Of a DNA stretch of 54,115 bases, positions 45,962-54,115 are shown one piece after another (positions within the stretch are counted from its first letter, which is position 1; each line of letters opens with the position of its first letter). The notes below the pieces were generated by a model. That model was not told the DNA's origin, did no database searches, and was given only the letters and a program-made list of their open reading frames with translations. The position numbers and the translations under genes are program-made. Source of the stretch: a virus; IMG/VR virus record IMGVR_UViG_3300027833_001621, positions 1 through 54,115 of that record; one strand, written 5' to 3'.

Positions 45962-47393
45962 AGAAAACCTACAACAGTATCGAGACAGGGTACTTGACAG
46001 CAAAAGTAAGAGTTTTTGTGGAGCAAAGTGGTATAACGCTACTACCTGGTTAGGTAGTGGTACAACAGCGAGTTGTCATCATCCACCTGCACATCAAATT
46101 CCATTAGTTGAAATACAAGACAATCCGTCTGCAATCCATAATACTAAGCATAAGAAAGAAATGCGCCGTATGATGCAAAAAGGCGAGCGTCCTAGCGAAT
46201 GTGAATATTGTTGGAAAATGGAAGATATGAAAAAAGATGCTGTCAGCGACAGGACTTTTAAAAGTATTATCTATTCAGACGAACAGTTACAGCAAGCGTA
46301 CGAAGCCGATGCTGACGATAATACTAATCTTAAAACTTTTGAAATTGCATTTGACAGAACATGTAACTTAGCATGTAGTTATTGTAATGCAAGTTTCTCA
46401 ACTACATGGGCCAAAGACATTAAGAAGAATGGCGAGTACACAAACTTAGTAAGTGACGGTGCTGGTGCATTTAAGCAAGACGGTAGTTGGACACAGCCTT
46501 ACAAAAATGATGAAGACAATCCATACATACAAGCATTTTGGAAATGGTGGGATAGTGGTTTAGCAGATAGTTTAGAAGAACTACGTGTTACAGGTGGCGA
46601 ACCTTTAATGAGCGGAAACACTTGGAAGTTGTTTGATTGGTTTAATGAGCAAGATACTGATATGCGATTTGCTATTAATAGTAACTTAATTGCTAAAGAT
46701 GATATCATTGACAAGCTAATTGAGAAAACACAAGGTATGAAACATTTTGACCTGTATACTAGTTGTGAAGCGACTGGCGCACAAGCAGAATATATACGTG
46801 ACGGCTTAGATTACGAACAGTGGCTTAGAAATATTAAGCGTATGTTAGTAGAAGGTAACTGTAATGGTATTAACATTATGATGACTATTAACAGTTTGTG
46901 TTTGTTTAGTATTACTGACTTCTTAGATGAGGTATACAAACTAAAAGAACTTACACAAAGTAGAACACCAACAGTAAGTTTAAACTTATTGCGTTTTCCA
47001 AGTTTTCAAAGTCCACTAGCACTACCTAACCATATTAAAGATTATTTACATAATCAATTTAGTACATGGTGGGAAGCACATAAAGATGATATCGGTTGGC
47101 ATGAGTTTGAAAAAGCAAGTATTGAACGTTTGATAGATTACTTAGTAACTGTAGATGCTCCGCATAGACGTACAAGTAACCCTACTACACTATGGCGTGA
47201 TTTTAAAACATTCTATGCACAGTATGATGTACGTAGAAACAAAAGCCTAAGTGTATTTCCTAAAATATTAACAGATTGGGTTGAATCAATACCGGACACA
47301 GATGCAAGCATTATGGAACTTGCAGAAAAAGAAGGCTGGATACTAAAGCCTAGCTCAAGGAATATTGATGATCCCCTTGCGTCCTACGATTAA
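45945..47393 (+). CDS. Radical SAM protein 2, tandem paralogue with N-terminal Cys/His-rich domain
   Basis: A 482-residue paralogue of the preceding protein. The auxiliary cysteines align at nearly identical positions (C25 in SFCGAKW, C44 in SCHHPPAH, C86 and C89 in ECEYCW), and the radical SAM motif is CNLACSYC (C140, C144, C147) with GGEP at about residue 222. The central and C-terminal regions have diverged, with a different linker of about 20 residues between the SAM motif and GGEP and different closing segments. The pair may therefore act on related but distinct substrates, or work as a heterodimer. It starts 17 bases inside the previous gene behind a strong GAGG ribosome binding site. 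Catalysed reaction unknown. Confidence 0.85.
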   Translation: MPKQPEENLQQYRDRVLDSKSKSFCGAKWYNATTWLGSGTTASCHHPPAHQIPLVEIQDNPSAIHNTKHKKEMRRMMQKGERPSECEYCWKMEDMKKDAVSDRTFKSIIYSDEQLQQAYEADADDNTNLKTFEIAFDRTCNLACSYCNASFSTTWAKDIKKNGEYTNLVSDGAGAFKQDGSWTQPYKNDEDNPYIQAFWKWWDSGLADSLEELRVTGGEPLMSGNTWKLFDWFNEQDTDMRFAINSNLIAKDDIIDKLIEKTQGMKHFDLYTSCEATGAQAEYIRDGLDYEQWLRNIKRMLVEGNCNGINIMMTINSLCLFSITDFLDEVYKLKELTQSRTPTVSLNLLRFPSFQSPLALPNHIKDYLHNQFSTWWEAHKDDIGWHEFEKASIERLIDYLVTVDAPHRRTSNPTTLWRDFKTFYAQYDVRRNKSLSVFPKILTDWVESIPDTDASIMELAEKEGWILKPSSRNIDDPLASYD

Positions 47394-48723
47394 TCTATAT
47401 TACGATAAAATTATAGATGAAATGCCAGTGCCTAATGGTGTGTCAGACTACACATTTAGTAATGATACTTATAGAATCCCTATGAATAAGTCTAAGGCAT
47501 CACCGATTAATTTTATTACAATATTGTTTAATACATTAAAGGTACTAAACGTAGAACGAGTTAACTTATTTTCTGGTAAAGAAACAGCAAAGAATTTGTT
47601 TTATCCTTTAGAATTAAATGAAGGCACTTCTTGGTATGATGCTGAATTTGAAGACTATATTCCTGTTAAATCTATTAATAAGATTAAAAAGGGAAAAATG
47701 AAGTTATTGATATTTGCTCCAACGTTATCGCATGACTATAGTATTATGTGGAAACTACGGACAAAGCTCGATACTTTAGGTAGCAAAGGCATTACACGAG
47801 ATAAGATTTATATTGTATTAGGTGATATGAGTAGATCATACAGAAGATGCTTTGATAATCCAAACGTATACGGAATTGACTGGTGGCAAATATATGCACA
47901 ACTTGCATATAAAAGTAGATACCATCAAGAAGATTACTTTTGGGCTTTTAGAAATCCAACATTTCATCCTTTAATGCCAGAACAACTTGAGAAAGAAGAC
48001 TTTAAATTTGAAGATTGGAAACCTAAGCGCATATTTACGGCATTTACTGGTAATAGAGCATTGCACAACACAGCACTTATTAGTGAATTGATATACGCAG
48101 GACTTGATGTTCACGGTGAATATAGTTATAATTTAAATGGTGACCTAACTCCTAAAGATTATGATAATTTTAGAATAATTGATAAAACTCGTAGTGACGA
48201 TTACATTACAAAAAAGAAAGAAATAGTTAATAACTTAACATTTGTAAAAAAACTTGACAAGACACTAGAAGAAATATCAGCTCGTCCTTTAAATGTTGAT
48301 AAAGAGTATTATCAAGATAGTCTTATTTCTATTGTTAGCGGTTCTTTCTCTCCAATGTTTGATCAACACTACTTAGATGAAATTGATGTATGTGCGCCTG
48401 GGCTTGGTGTATGGCGTCAAATAGCCAAAGGGCACCCATTCATGGCGCTCGGTTGTTTAAATACTATGGGATACGTAAGCGGTGAAGGATATTTTCTTCC
48501 TAACCCGATCACAAATCAGTTTTATGATAGAGTTGCAAAAACTCCTCAAAAAGTTAAACTAATGTGTGATAGTATTAGTAGAATGGCAGAACTTAGTGAA
48601 ACTGAAATACAGGATAAGGTACAAGAATTAATACCCTTTATGGAAAAAAATAAACAGAAGTTTTTCAATATGAAGAATCAACGTAAATTTGAAAAACTAT
48701 TCGGAGAAATGAATTATGAATGA
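47368..48723 (+). CDS. Glycosyltransferase-like protein (GT-B/exostosin-like C-terminus)
   Basis: The 451-residue protein has a poorly recognisable N-terminal half (NFITILFNTLKVLNVERVNL, KLLIFAPTLSHDYSI) and a C-terminal section with LISIVSGSFSPMFDQHYLDE and WRQIAKGHPFMALGCLNTMG. That last stretch resembles the E-x-x-F/W-x-P-I-x-x-G-x-P-F-I-x-x-G signature of exostosin- and fucosyltransferase-like GT-B enzymes, where it binds the nucleotide sugar. This makes a glycosyltransferase likely but not certain. I prefer ATG 47368 to the TTG one codon earlier; AAGGA lies upstream. The start lies 26 bases inside radical SAM protein 2, and the stop overlaps radical SAM protein 3 by 8 bases. Confidence 0.5.
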   Translation: MIPLRPTINLYYDKIIDEMPVPNGVSDYTFSNDTYRIPMNKSKASPINFITILFNTLKVLNVERVNLFSGKETAKNLFYPLELNEGTSWYDAEFEDYIPVKSINKIKKGKMKLLIFAPTLSHDYSIMWKLRTKLDTLGSKGITRDKIYIVLGDMSRSYRRCFDNPNVYGIDWWQIYAQLAYKSRYHQEDYFWAFRNPTFHPLMPEQLEKEDFKFEDWKPKRIFTAFTGNRALHNTALISELIYAGLDVHGEYSYNLNGDLTPKDYDNFRIIDKTRSDDYITKKKEIVNNLTFVKKLDKTLEEISARPLNVDKEYYQDSLISIVSGSFSPMFDQHYLDEIDVCAPGLGVWRQIAKGHPFMALGCLNTMGYVSGEGYFLPNPITNQFYDRVAKTPQKVKLMCDSISRMAELSETEIQDKVQELIPFMEKNKQKFFNMKNQRKFEKLFGEMNYE

Positions 48724-49981
48724 CGATTTAAAAAATAGCCCAGGATTTTGCGTAGCACCCTGGATGCATTTACACGTTATTAATGACGGAAGATCGTTTG
48801 CGTGTTGCCAAACTCCATTGCGTGAAGAAAACAGTTTTGGTAATGTTAAGCATGAAAAGTTAATAGACATAGTCAATAGTCCTCGCGCTAAGAAAATGCG
48901 TAAGGATATGCTAGACGGAAAGCCTTTGCCTAGTGCATGTGAACGTTGTGTGTCAAAGCAACAAAATAATTTAAACACTATGCGTACTGGTTTAAATTCT
49001 AAATGGTACGATGAAACTAAAGACCTAATTGCAAAAACAGCCGAAGACGGTACACTATCAGAACTACAATTAAAATACTGGGACTTTAGATTTAGTAACT
49101 ATTGTAACCTTGCATGTACAACTTGCTCACCATTGTTTAGTACACAATGGTCTAAAGACTTTCAAAAACTACACCCAGGTGCTGACAAGTACAGTGAAAC
49201 TCAACTTATTGATCTAAAAGAAGCAAATGTTTTTTGGGATGACATTGAAGACAATTTAGAAACAATGAAAGAAATACATTTTGCCGGAGGCGAGCCGTTG
49301 ATTATGCCTGAGCATTGGCGCATTCTTGATATGCTTGACAAAAGAAAAAAATACGATATTGCATTGCGTTATAGCACAAACGGCACAACATTAGGCCAAA
49401 AGAAACAAAACGTAATGGAAATGTGGAAGAAGTTTGATTATGTACACCTAAGTATAAGTATTGACGGCGAAGGCGATGCCTTTGAGCATATTCGATATAA
49501 AGGAAAATGGAAGCAAACATTAGAAAACCTTAAAACTATTAGAGCTAGTGGTGCTGTTGATTTCTGGTTCCATCCTACTGTTAGTATTCTTAATATATTT
49601 AGACTTACTGAATTGCATCACGAACTACACATAAATGATCTAATGCCATTAGAGTCAGTGCATCCATTGCGAGGGTTCCATATGGAAAATTATTGGATTG
49701 ATAGATTCCATATCAATCCGTTGTTTACACCTGAGTATTATAGTATTACTGTATTACCCGAATTGTTAAAAGAACAAGCAGCTGATAAAATTACAAAATA
49801 TGGTAAGAAGTTAGAAGCTGATACTGGTATACCATTTAGTGGATGGCAAAATATTATAGACTTTATGTATCAACATGATAACAGTCATTTGTGGAAACAG
49901 TTTAAATGGAAGTCTAAGCAAATTGATGACATAAGAAATACAGATGTATTTGAATTAAATCCGGAATTAAGAAATGCTTAA
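48716..49981 (+). CDS. Radical SAM protein 3 with N-terminal SPASM/twitch-like domain
   Basis: The 421-residue protein starts with FCVAPWMHLHV, FACCQTPL and ACERC (C12, C30/C31, C75, C78), the cysteine pattern of SPASM/twitch auxiliary-cluster domains, here at the N-terminus. The radical SAM motif CNLACTTC (C130, C134, C137) follows, then AGGEP near residue 190 and an STNG strand. It is not a close paralogue of radical SAM proteins 1 and 2 but shares the domain order. GGAGA lies 8 bases before the ATG. It probably modifies a protein, peptide or small molecule; the substrate cannot be read from the sequence. Confidence 0.85.
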   Translation: MNDDLKNSPGFCVAPWMHLHVINDGRSFACCQTPLREENSFGNVKHEKLIDIVNSPRAKKMRKDMLDGKPLPSACERCVSKQQNNLNTMRTGLNSKWYDETKDLIAKTAEDGTLSELQLKYWDFRFSNYCNLACTTCSPLFSTQWSKDFQKLHPGADKYSETQLIDLKEANVFWDDIEDNLETMKEIHFAGGEPLIMPEHWRILDMLDKRKKYDIALRYSTNGTTLGQKKQNVMEMWKKFDYVHLSISIDGEGDAFEHIRYKGKWKQTLENLKTIRASGAVDFWFHPTVSILNIFRLTELHHELHINDLMPLESVHPLRGFHMENYWIDRFHINPLFTPEYYSITVLPELLKEQAADKITKYGKKLEADTGIPFSGWQNIIDFMYQHDNSHLWKQFKWKSKQIDDIRNTDVFELNPELRNA

Positions 49982-50813
49982 AAAAGATCCTGTTAGAAAT
50001 AATCTACCAGCTTATGCTAAGTTTATGCCTTCTCTTATTAAAACAGTAGAAGACTTAAAACCGTTTGGGTTTTTGAAAAATGATTCTTACAATATAAGAT
50101 TTAATAAAAACCAAGAGTTTGTTGAGATTAAAACTGTACAGGACACAGAGATAGATTCTTACGATAACGATCCCTGGAATTATGTGATAGGAAAACACAA
50201 CTTTAGAGGTTTATGGGATTTCAACGATTCTAAAAAGCGCATTGGATTCTTTGGATGTAGTTTTACCTTTGGTGAAGGTATTAAATATGAAGATACGTTT
50301 ATTAACATTGTAAGCGAACAATTGAAATTAAATCCGTTCAATTTTGGAGCTGCAGGAGCAGGGGTTGAACGAGTTGCAAGGCTTTTTAGTGCAGTTTCTT
50401 CTGTTATTGACCTAGACTATGCAGTAGTTACATTACCGGGATGGCATAGACAATTACACATAGATCCTGACGGCACAATGATTAGTCTTATTCCGCACTG
50501 GCCGCATAAGGGTTACGAAAATCTTACAGACTTATTAACAAATGTGTCTGAAGAATATTATGTTGTTAGAGCATCAACGTCAATTAATTGGATCTATGAT
50601 ATAGCAAAACATAAAGGAATTAAATTAATTCTATCTAGTTGGGATCATCCGCAAAACGAATTTTGTAAGTTAGCATTTCCTAATACCACTATAGGTCCAT
50701 TTCCTAATATTGATGATAAGTGTGCAAGAGATAAAATGCACCCTGGTCCAAAGTCTCAAGCGGCACATGCGGAGCAGATTATAAAGGCATTTCATGATAG
50801 AGCTTGGGTTTAG
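49974..50813 (+). CDS. SGNH/GDSL-type hydrolase
   Basis: The 279-residue protein has the SGNH layout after an N-terminal extension of about 85 residues: block I GFFGCSFTFGEG with nucleophile S96 (GCS replaces the usual GDS), a Gly in FNFGAAGAG for block II, and a C-terminal DKMHPGPKSQ giving D253 and H256 as the remaining catalytic residues. SGNH enzymes in sugar cassettes are often O-acetyl or acyl esterases, or acyltransferase-like. No signal peptide, so the substrate is cytosolic. Its position between radical SAM and unassigned genes fits a step in building or editing a decorated glycan or lipid. It overlaps its neighbours by 8 and 20 bases. Confidence 0.8.
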   Translation: MLKKDPVRNNLPAYAKFMPSLIKTVEDLKPFGFLKNDSYNIRFNKNQEFVEIKTVQDTEIDSYDNDPWNYVIGKHNFRGLWDFNDSKKRIGFFGCSFTFGEGIKYEDTFINIVSEQLKLNPFNFGAAGAGVERVARLFSAVSSVIDLDYAVVTLPGWHRQLHIDPDGTMISLIPHWPHKGYENLTDLLTNVSEEYYVVRASTSINWIYDIAKHKGIKLILSSWDHPQNEFCKLAFPNTTIGPFPNIDDKCARDKMHPGPKSQAAHAEQIIKAFHDRAWV

Positions 50814-51759
50814 AAATATCAATAACGATATTAAGTATATAAAAATTAAACCAGATGATACTGAATTAGCAAACGTATGGCTAAGCCAACTCGATAGGTT
50901 ATTAGAAACACATCAAAAAAAGATATTTCAAAAGAATTTTAGTTTGTTAGGAGTTCATAATAATAATAGAACAGTAGATCATATATGTAATGATTTAGAT
51001 AGAAGTATTGCAACGATTAATTACTATAGTGATTACAAAATAGTAAACAACTTTGGTGCATTGCGTAGTGAAAATAATCAACAATTACTAAATGACTTAC
51101 ATCATCATTTCGAAACAATGCAGGGACAACTTTGGAACCCCGGAAATGAATTAACAAAAGCAAATGGACATACTAGGTTAGCAATTTGTTATCTAAATCA
51201 TTGTTGCCACGAACTCGAAGCATGGTACGAAACAACAGATATAGAAGCAGACGGATATCGCAATGGTTACTTTTATTATAATTTATTAGGTATACAAGAG
51301 CGCATTGAATTAGAACCAAAGTTTAAAAAACAGTTTACTAAAAACGTTGAAGACGGAATGGTGTACTTACATTATGCACAAACTGGTAAAACTTGGTATG
51401 AAGCATATCTTGATAATGATGATGTAGTTACAGCTGATGGTATTTCAGAACATCGTGTAATTAGTGGCGAATTTAATTGTTACTTTGGTACAGGGTATGA
51501 ACTACCGTCTGACGGCAAGTTTACAAGTTGGTTAGAATCAAAAGGAGTTGATCCTAAAGATGAACAACTAGCACTAGGATATGCTCCGGTAGGTAAAATA
51601 CAAAACTTACCTGATTTAGAAGCACAAGAATTTTTTAAAGAGTATACAGACTTTTACAGTATCCAATTTAATCGTAAACGTATCGAGTACGACTTCCGTC
51701 ATAATGACGAAAGTTATATTAACTTGCTTACAGAAATATGGGACAAGTATGGACAGTAA
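50794..51759 (+). CDS. Unassigned cassette protein with a His-rich segment
   Basis: I do not recognise this 321-residue protein. Notable segments are LLNDLHHHFETMQGQLWNPG (about residues 98-117), LNHCCHELEAWYE (about 134-146) and ISEHRVISGEFNCYFGTGYE (about 217-236). The clustered His, Glu and Cys residues could form a metal site, and a DUF of marine phages would not surprise me. The protein is soluble, with mixed helices and strands. The ATG lies 20 bases inside the SGNH hydrolase gene, with AAGG upstream, and the end overlaps radical SAM protein 4 by 11 bases. An enzyme of the same pathway is plausible from the operon alone. Confidence 0.6.
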   Translation: MIELGFRNINNDIKYIKIKPDDTELANVWLSQLDRLLETHQKKIFQKNFSLLGVHNNNRTVDHICNDLDRSIATINYYSDYKIVNNFGALRSENNQQLLNDLHHHFETMQGQLWNPGNELTKANGHTRLAICYLNHCCHELEAWYETTDIEADGYRNGYFYYNLLGIQERIELEPKFKKQFTKNVEDGMVYLHYAQTGKTWYEAYLDNDDVVTADGISEHRVISGEFNCYFGTGYELPSDGKFTSWLESKGVDPKDEQLALGYAPVGKIQNLPDLEAQEFFKEYTDFYSIQFNRKRIEYDFRHNDESYINLLTEIWDKYGQ

Positions 51760-52726
51760 TGTACCTAATTTAGAAAGAGCAGTGGTTGAAGTATTTGGCG
51801 GCTGTAATTACAAATGTCAAATGTGTCCACAGACTACCGGAAGAGGTAAAGAATGGACTCGCAAGATGCCGTTTGAAATGTTTGAAAACATTTTAGATCA
51901 ATTGCCAGGTAAACCTGTAATTAACTTAGAAGGTTCAGGCGAACCAACAATGGCAAAGGATTTACCACGTTACATTGAAGCATGTACTAAGCGTGGCTTG
52001 CCTAGTTTTATGTACAGCAACGGAAGTTTCTTTAGCGGACACTTTATGCAAGACTGTGTAGATGCAGGCCTTAGTTTTGCAAGATTCAGTTGCATAGGCT
52101 ATGACAAAGACAAGTATAAAGAATGGATGGCCGTAGACAATTTTGAACTACTGAAAACAAATGTTATAAAGGCAAAACAGTATATTAAAGAAACTAACAG
52201 CAAGTGCGAAATCAGTAGTTATCATTTAATACTAGATAATAATCAAATAGAATATGAAGTTGATCAATATAGGAATAACTTCATAGGTCCTACAGGTACA
52301 ATAGGATACATATGGAAAATGCACAATTGGAGTGGTAATTATCAGCCATTGTATGTGCGTGATCCTAGTAAGCGTAGAACATGCGGTAGGCCGTTTGCTC
52401 CAGAGATTACAATACGTTCGGGTGGAATTGCAGGATTAAAAGGTGCTGTTACTCCTTGCTGTCAAACAATGGGACCACCTAATGAAAGTAAAAGTGTACT
52501 AGGGCATATTGAAACCACTAGCATAGAAGATATTTGGTATGGTGATGCATATAATAAGTTACGTAAAGATCACGAAATGGGAGACTTTCCGGACTATTGT
52601 CAAGGATGTGATTTCTTATATGAAGACCCTGAAGTATTAGTTTGGAGCAATGATAAAAAAGCAAGTACAGATCACATGTTAGGTACAAACTTTAGTTTGC
52701 GTGACTTTATGATTGACAAAAAATAG
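51749..52726 (+). CDS. Radical SAM/SPASM protein 4
   Basis: The best start is the ATG at 51749, giving 325 residues; a longer frame from 51704 would add 15 residues with no family resemblance. The radical SAM motif CNYKCQMC (C19, C23, C26) lies almost at the N-terminus, followed by EGSGEPTM in place of GGEP. The C-terminal 90 residues are a classical SPASM domain: TCGRPF, VTPCCQTMG, LGHIETTSIEDIWYGD and YCQGCDF. SPASM enzymes usually act on ribosomally made peptides or on sugars. It is unlike the other four in having its auxiliary domain at the C-terminus. A leaderless-type promoter lies at its 3-prime end for the next gene. Confidence 0.85.
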   Translation: MDSNVPNLERAVVEVFGGCNYKCQMCPQTTGRGKEWTRKMPFEMFENILDQLPGKPVINLEGSGEPTMAKDLPRYIEACTKRGLPSFMYSNGSFFSGHFMQDCVDAGLSFARFSCIGYDKDKYKEWMAVDNFELLKTNVIKAKQYIKETNSKCEISSYHLILDNNQIEYEVDQYRNNFIGPTGTIGYIWKMHNWSGNYQPLYVRDPSKRRTCGRPFAPEITIRSGGIAGLKGAVTPCCQTMGPPNESKSVLGHIETTSIEDIWYGDAYNKLRKDHEMGDFPDYCQGCDFLYEDPEVLVWSNDKKASTDHMLGTNFSLRDFMIDKK

Positions 52727-52741
52727 AAAAGGCTGTATACT
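52713..52741 (+). promoter_or_regulatory. Sigma70-like promoter giving a leaderless mRNA
   Basis: TTGACA (52713-52718), 17 bases, TATACT (52736-52741): 11 of 12 consensus bases. It overlaps the end of radical SAM gene 4. The expected start of transcription, about 7 bases after the -10 box, falls on the A of the ATG at 52748, so the transcript would lack a leader. Confidence 0.75.
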
Positions 52742-52747
52742 ATATAA

Positions 52748-53413
52748 ATGTATGATATCGTATTCATAAGTTATAATGAACCTAATGCAGATACAAACTG
52801 GCAATTACTAAAAGCTAGATTTGCAAGAGCAAAACGTATTGACGGCGTAAAAGGAATTCATCAGGCACACATTGCCGCCGCTAAGAAATGTTTTACTAAA
52901 ATGTTTTGGGTAGTTGATGCAGATGCACAAATTCTTGATGGATTTAATTTTGATCATAAAGTAGATGAATACGATTTAGAAACTGTACATGTGTGGCGTA
53001 GTCGTAATCCAGTAAACAATTTGTTATACGGATATGGCGGAGTAAAGTTATTACCACGTAAACTTACATTAAACATGGATACTACAAAACCAGACATGAC
53101 TACAAGTATTAGTAAGTATTTTAAAGCAATGCCTGACACATCTAATGTTACAGCATTTAACACAAATGAGTTTGAAGCATGGAAGGGTGCATTTAGAGAA
53201 TGTACTAAACTAGCAAGTAAAACTATAGATAGACAAAACGAGGATGAGACAAATGAAAGATTGCATATTTGGACAACAGTGGGAGAAGACCGTCCCTTCG
53301 GCGAGTACGCTATTAAAGGTGCTATTGCTGGCCGGGAGTATGGGCTTTCTAGCGGCGTTGATATTCGCTTAATAAACGATTTTGATTGGCTAAGGACACA
53401 GTTTGATGACTGA
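52748..53413 (+). CDS. Glycosyltransferase-like protein (GT-A/GT2 type), pair B member 2
   Basis: The 221-residue protein parallels the one encoded at 43689: YDIVFISYNEPNADTNWQLL, RAKRIDGVKGIHQAHIAAAK and WVVDADAQ with DxD at D57-A-D59, then LLYGYGGVKLLPRK and a C-terminal EFEAWKGAFRECTKL. It is about 75 residues shorter, mainly at the C-terminus. I see no Shine-Dalgarno at usual spacing before the ATG (an AGG lies about 14 bases away), which fits leaderless translation from the promoter at 52713. The end of the gene is visibly richer in G and C than most of the cassette. Donor and acceptor unknown. Confidence 0.65.
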   Translation: MYDIVFISYNEPNADTNWQLLKARFARAKRIDGVKGIHQAHIAAAKKCFTKMFWVVDADAQILDGFNFDHKVDEYDLETVHVWRSRNPVNNLLYGYGGVKLLPRKLTLNMDTTKPDMTTSISKYFKAMPDTSNVTAFNTNEFEAWKGAFRECTKLASKTIDRQNEDETNERLHIWTTVGEDRPFGEYAIKGAIAGREYGLSSGVDIRLINDFDWLRTQFDD

Positions 53414-54115
53414 TTACAACAAGATACCTTGGCAAGATATTACTGAGTTTGGACAGAAAACCCTCCTAAAGAGCCATCTTTTCACGGTTTCGTGGATCCT
53501 GGCTAGATTTTGTAATTATTCGTGCAGTTATTGCTGGCCATACGCTAGATCTAGTACCCCTGACCACCAAGATCTAGAATTGTACTTAAACACCCTAGAT
53601 AGTATCAAAGCACAGGCTCGTGCAAACGGCTTTACAGACTTCCATTTTAGTTTCTCAGGAGGCGAACCTACAGCATATAAATACTTTAATAAAGTAGTTG
53701 AGTACTATGCTAACGATGAGCTACCGGAATATCAAAGCATACATATGACAACAAATTTAAGCCCAGGACACAAATGGTGGGCTAATTTTATTGACAATAC
53801 TCAACACCTTAAACGTAGAAGTATAACAGCAAGTTATCATGCAGAGTTTGCAGATGAACAAGAGTTTGGAGATAAATGTCTTCAACTAACAGAAGGAGGA
53901 GTATATGTTACAATCAATCAAGTTATGGTTCCTGAAATGTTCGAAGAGCTTTACGAACGCCTGGAACGATTTGCCGCCAGAGGTATTAACGTCACTCTCA
54001 AGCCCCAGTCCGATCCAACCGCCTCCCACGTGGTACATGGATACACTGAAGACCAGATCACAACAATGCGACAAGGATTCCCTCAGCACTGGAACGGAGA
54101 GCAAATTGCACAAAT
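53406..54115 (+). CDS. Radical SAM protein 5, partial at the right edge
   Basis: The ATG at 53406 overlaps the previous stop by 8 bases, and the frame stays open to the window edge, giving at least 236 residues. The radical SAM motif CNYSCSYC (C36, C40, C43) is followed by WPYARS and SGGEPTAYK (GGEP at 85-88), then HMTTN and SYHAEF segments typical of the SAM-binding barrel. No auxiliary-cluster cysteines precede the motif; a SPASM domain could lie beyond the edge. Codon choice differs from the neighbours, with more C-ending and CTC/CCC-type codons (for example around 53460-53510 and 53935-54020), which hints at a different origin. Confidence 0.8.
   Translation, partial: MTDYNKIPWQDITEFGQKTLLKSHLFTVSWILARFCNYSCSYCWPYARSSTPDHQDLELYLNTLDSIKAQARANGFTDFHFSFSGGEPTAYKYFNKVVEYYANDELPEYQSIHMTTNLSPGHKWWANFIDNTQHLKRRSITASYHAEFADEQEFGDKCLQLTEGGVYVTINQVMVPEMFEELYERLERFAARGINVTLKPQSDPTASHVVHGYTEDQITTMRQGFPQHWNGEQIAQ

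Noticed and set aside
53676-53683. TATAAATA inside radical SAM gene 5
   Set aside because: It falls mid-gene over codons for Tyr-Lys-Tyr in an AT-rich frame with no gene start after it, so chance is the simpler explanation.
1-54115. tRNA genes, integrase or attachment sites, insertion sequences
   Set aside because: No tRNA cloverleaf, integrase or transposase motif was noticed on either strand, and nearly all the window is explained by phage genes. A covariance-model tRNA scan would be decisive.

Overview
This window is a piece of the genome of a T4-like contractile-tailed marine bacteriophage. The evidence is a nearly complete set of T4-type baseplate and tail genes (gp48-like, gp53-like, hub, gp5, gp25, gp6, a giant gp7-position protein, collar-domain fibre), the T4 recombination nuclease pair gp47/gp46, and a gp55-type late sigma factor. 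The DNA is AT-rich throughout, genes overlap by 1 to 8 bases at many junctions, and there are no rRNA, tRNA or bacterial housekeeping genes. AT-richness and gene style suggest a low-GC marine host such as SAR11 or a picocyanobacterium; that host guess is inference.

Left arm (1-6992, minus strand): gp55 has its own sigma70-like promoter. A second sigma70-like promoter drives gp47-gp46-hemE-hemF-hemC, a 70-residue protein and a GIY-YIG-like nuclease. The three heme (tetrapyrrole) biosynthesis genes are fused to the recombination genes by ATGA/TAATG overlaps. They encode uroporphyrinogen decarboxylase, coproporphyrinogen III oxidase and a C-terminally short hydroxymethylbilane synthase. HemD, which acts between HemC and HemE, is not in the window.

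Centre (7070-41044, plus strand): a late structural block. It holds tail-tube/baseplate junction, gp53, hub, gp5-type needle without a visible lysozyme domain, gp25, an enlarged gp6, a 5,525-residue giant structural protein, three paralogous fibre or collar proteins with a shared N-terminal module, and two further paralogous structural proteins. Four good T4-type late promoters (TATAAATA-like octamers) and one weak one lie in the gaps, consistent with control by the gp55 encoded next door.

Right arm (41100-54115, plus strand): a tightly overlapped 14-gene cassette that begins at a perfect-consensus sigma70 promoter (TTGACA-N17-TATAAT). It encodes five radical SAM proteins (the last cut by the window edge), four GT-A-like glycosyltransferase candidates in two paralogous pairs, one glycosyltransferase-like protein resembling GT-B enzymes, an SGNH hydrolase and three proteins I cannot assign. 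Its chemistry looks like synthesis and decoration of a glycan or other small molecule. The product is unknown, and this is the best candidate for an undescribed system here. A second sigma70-like promoter at 52713 would give a leaderless mRNA for the last two genes.
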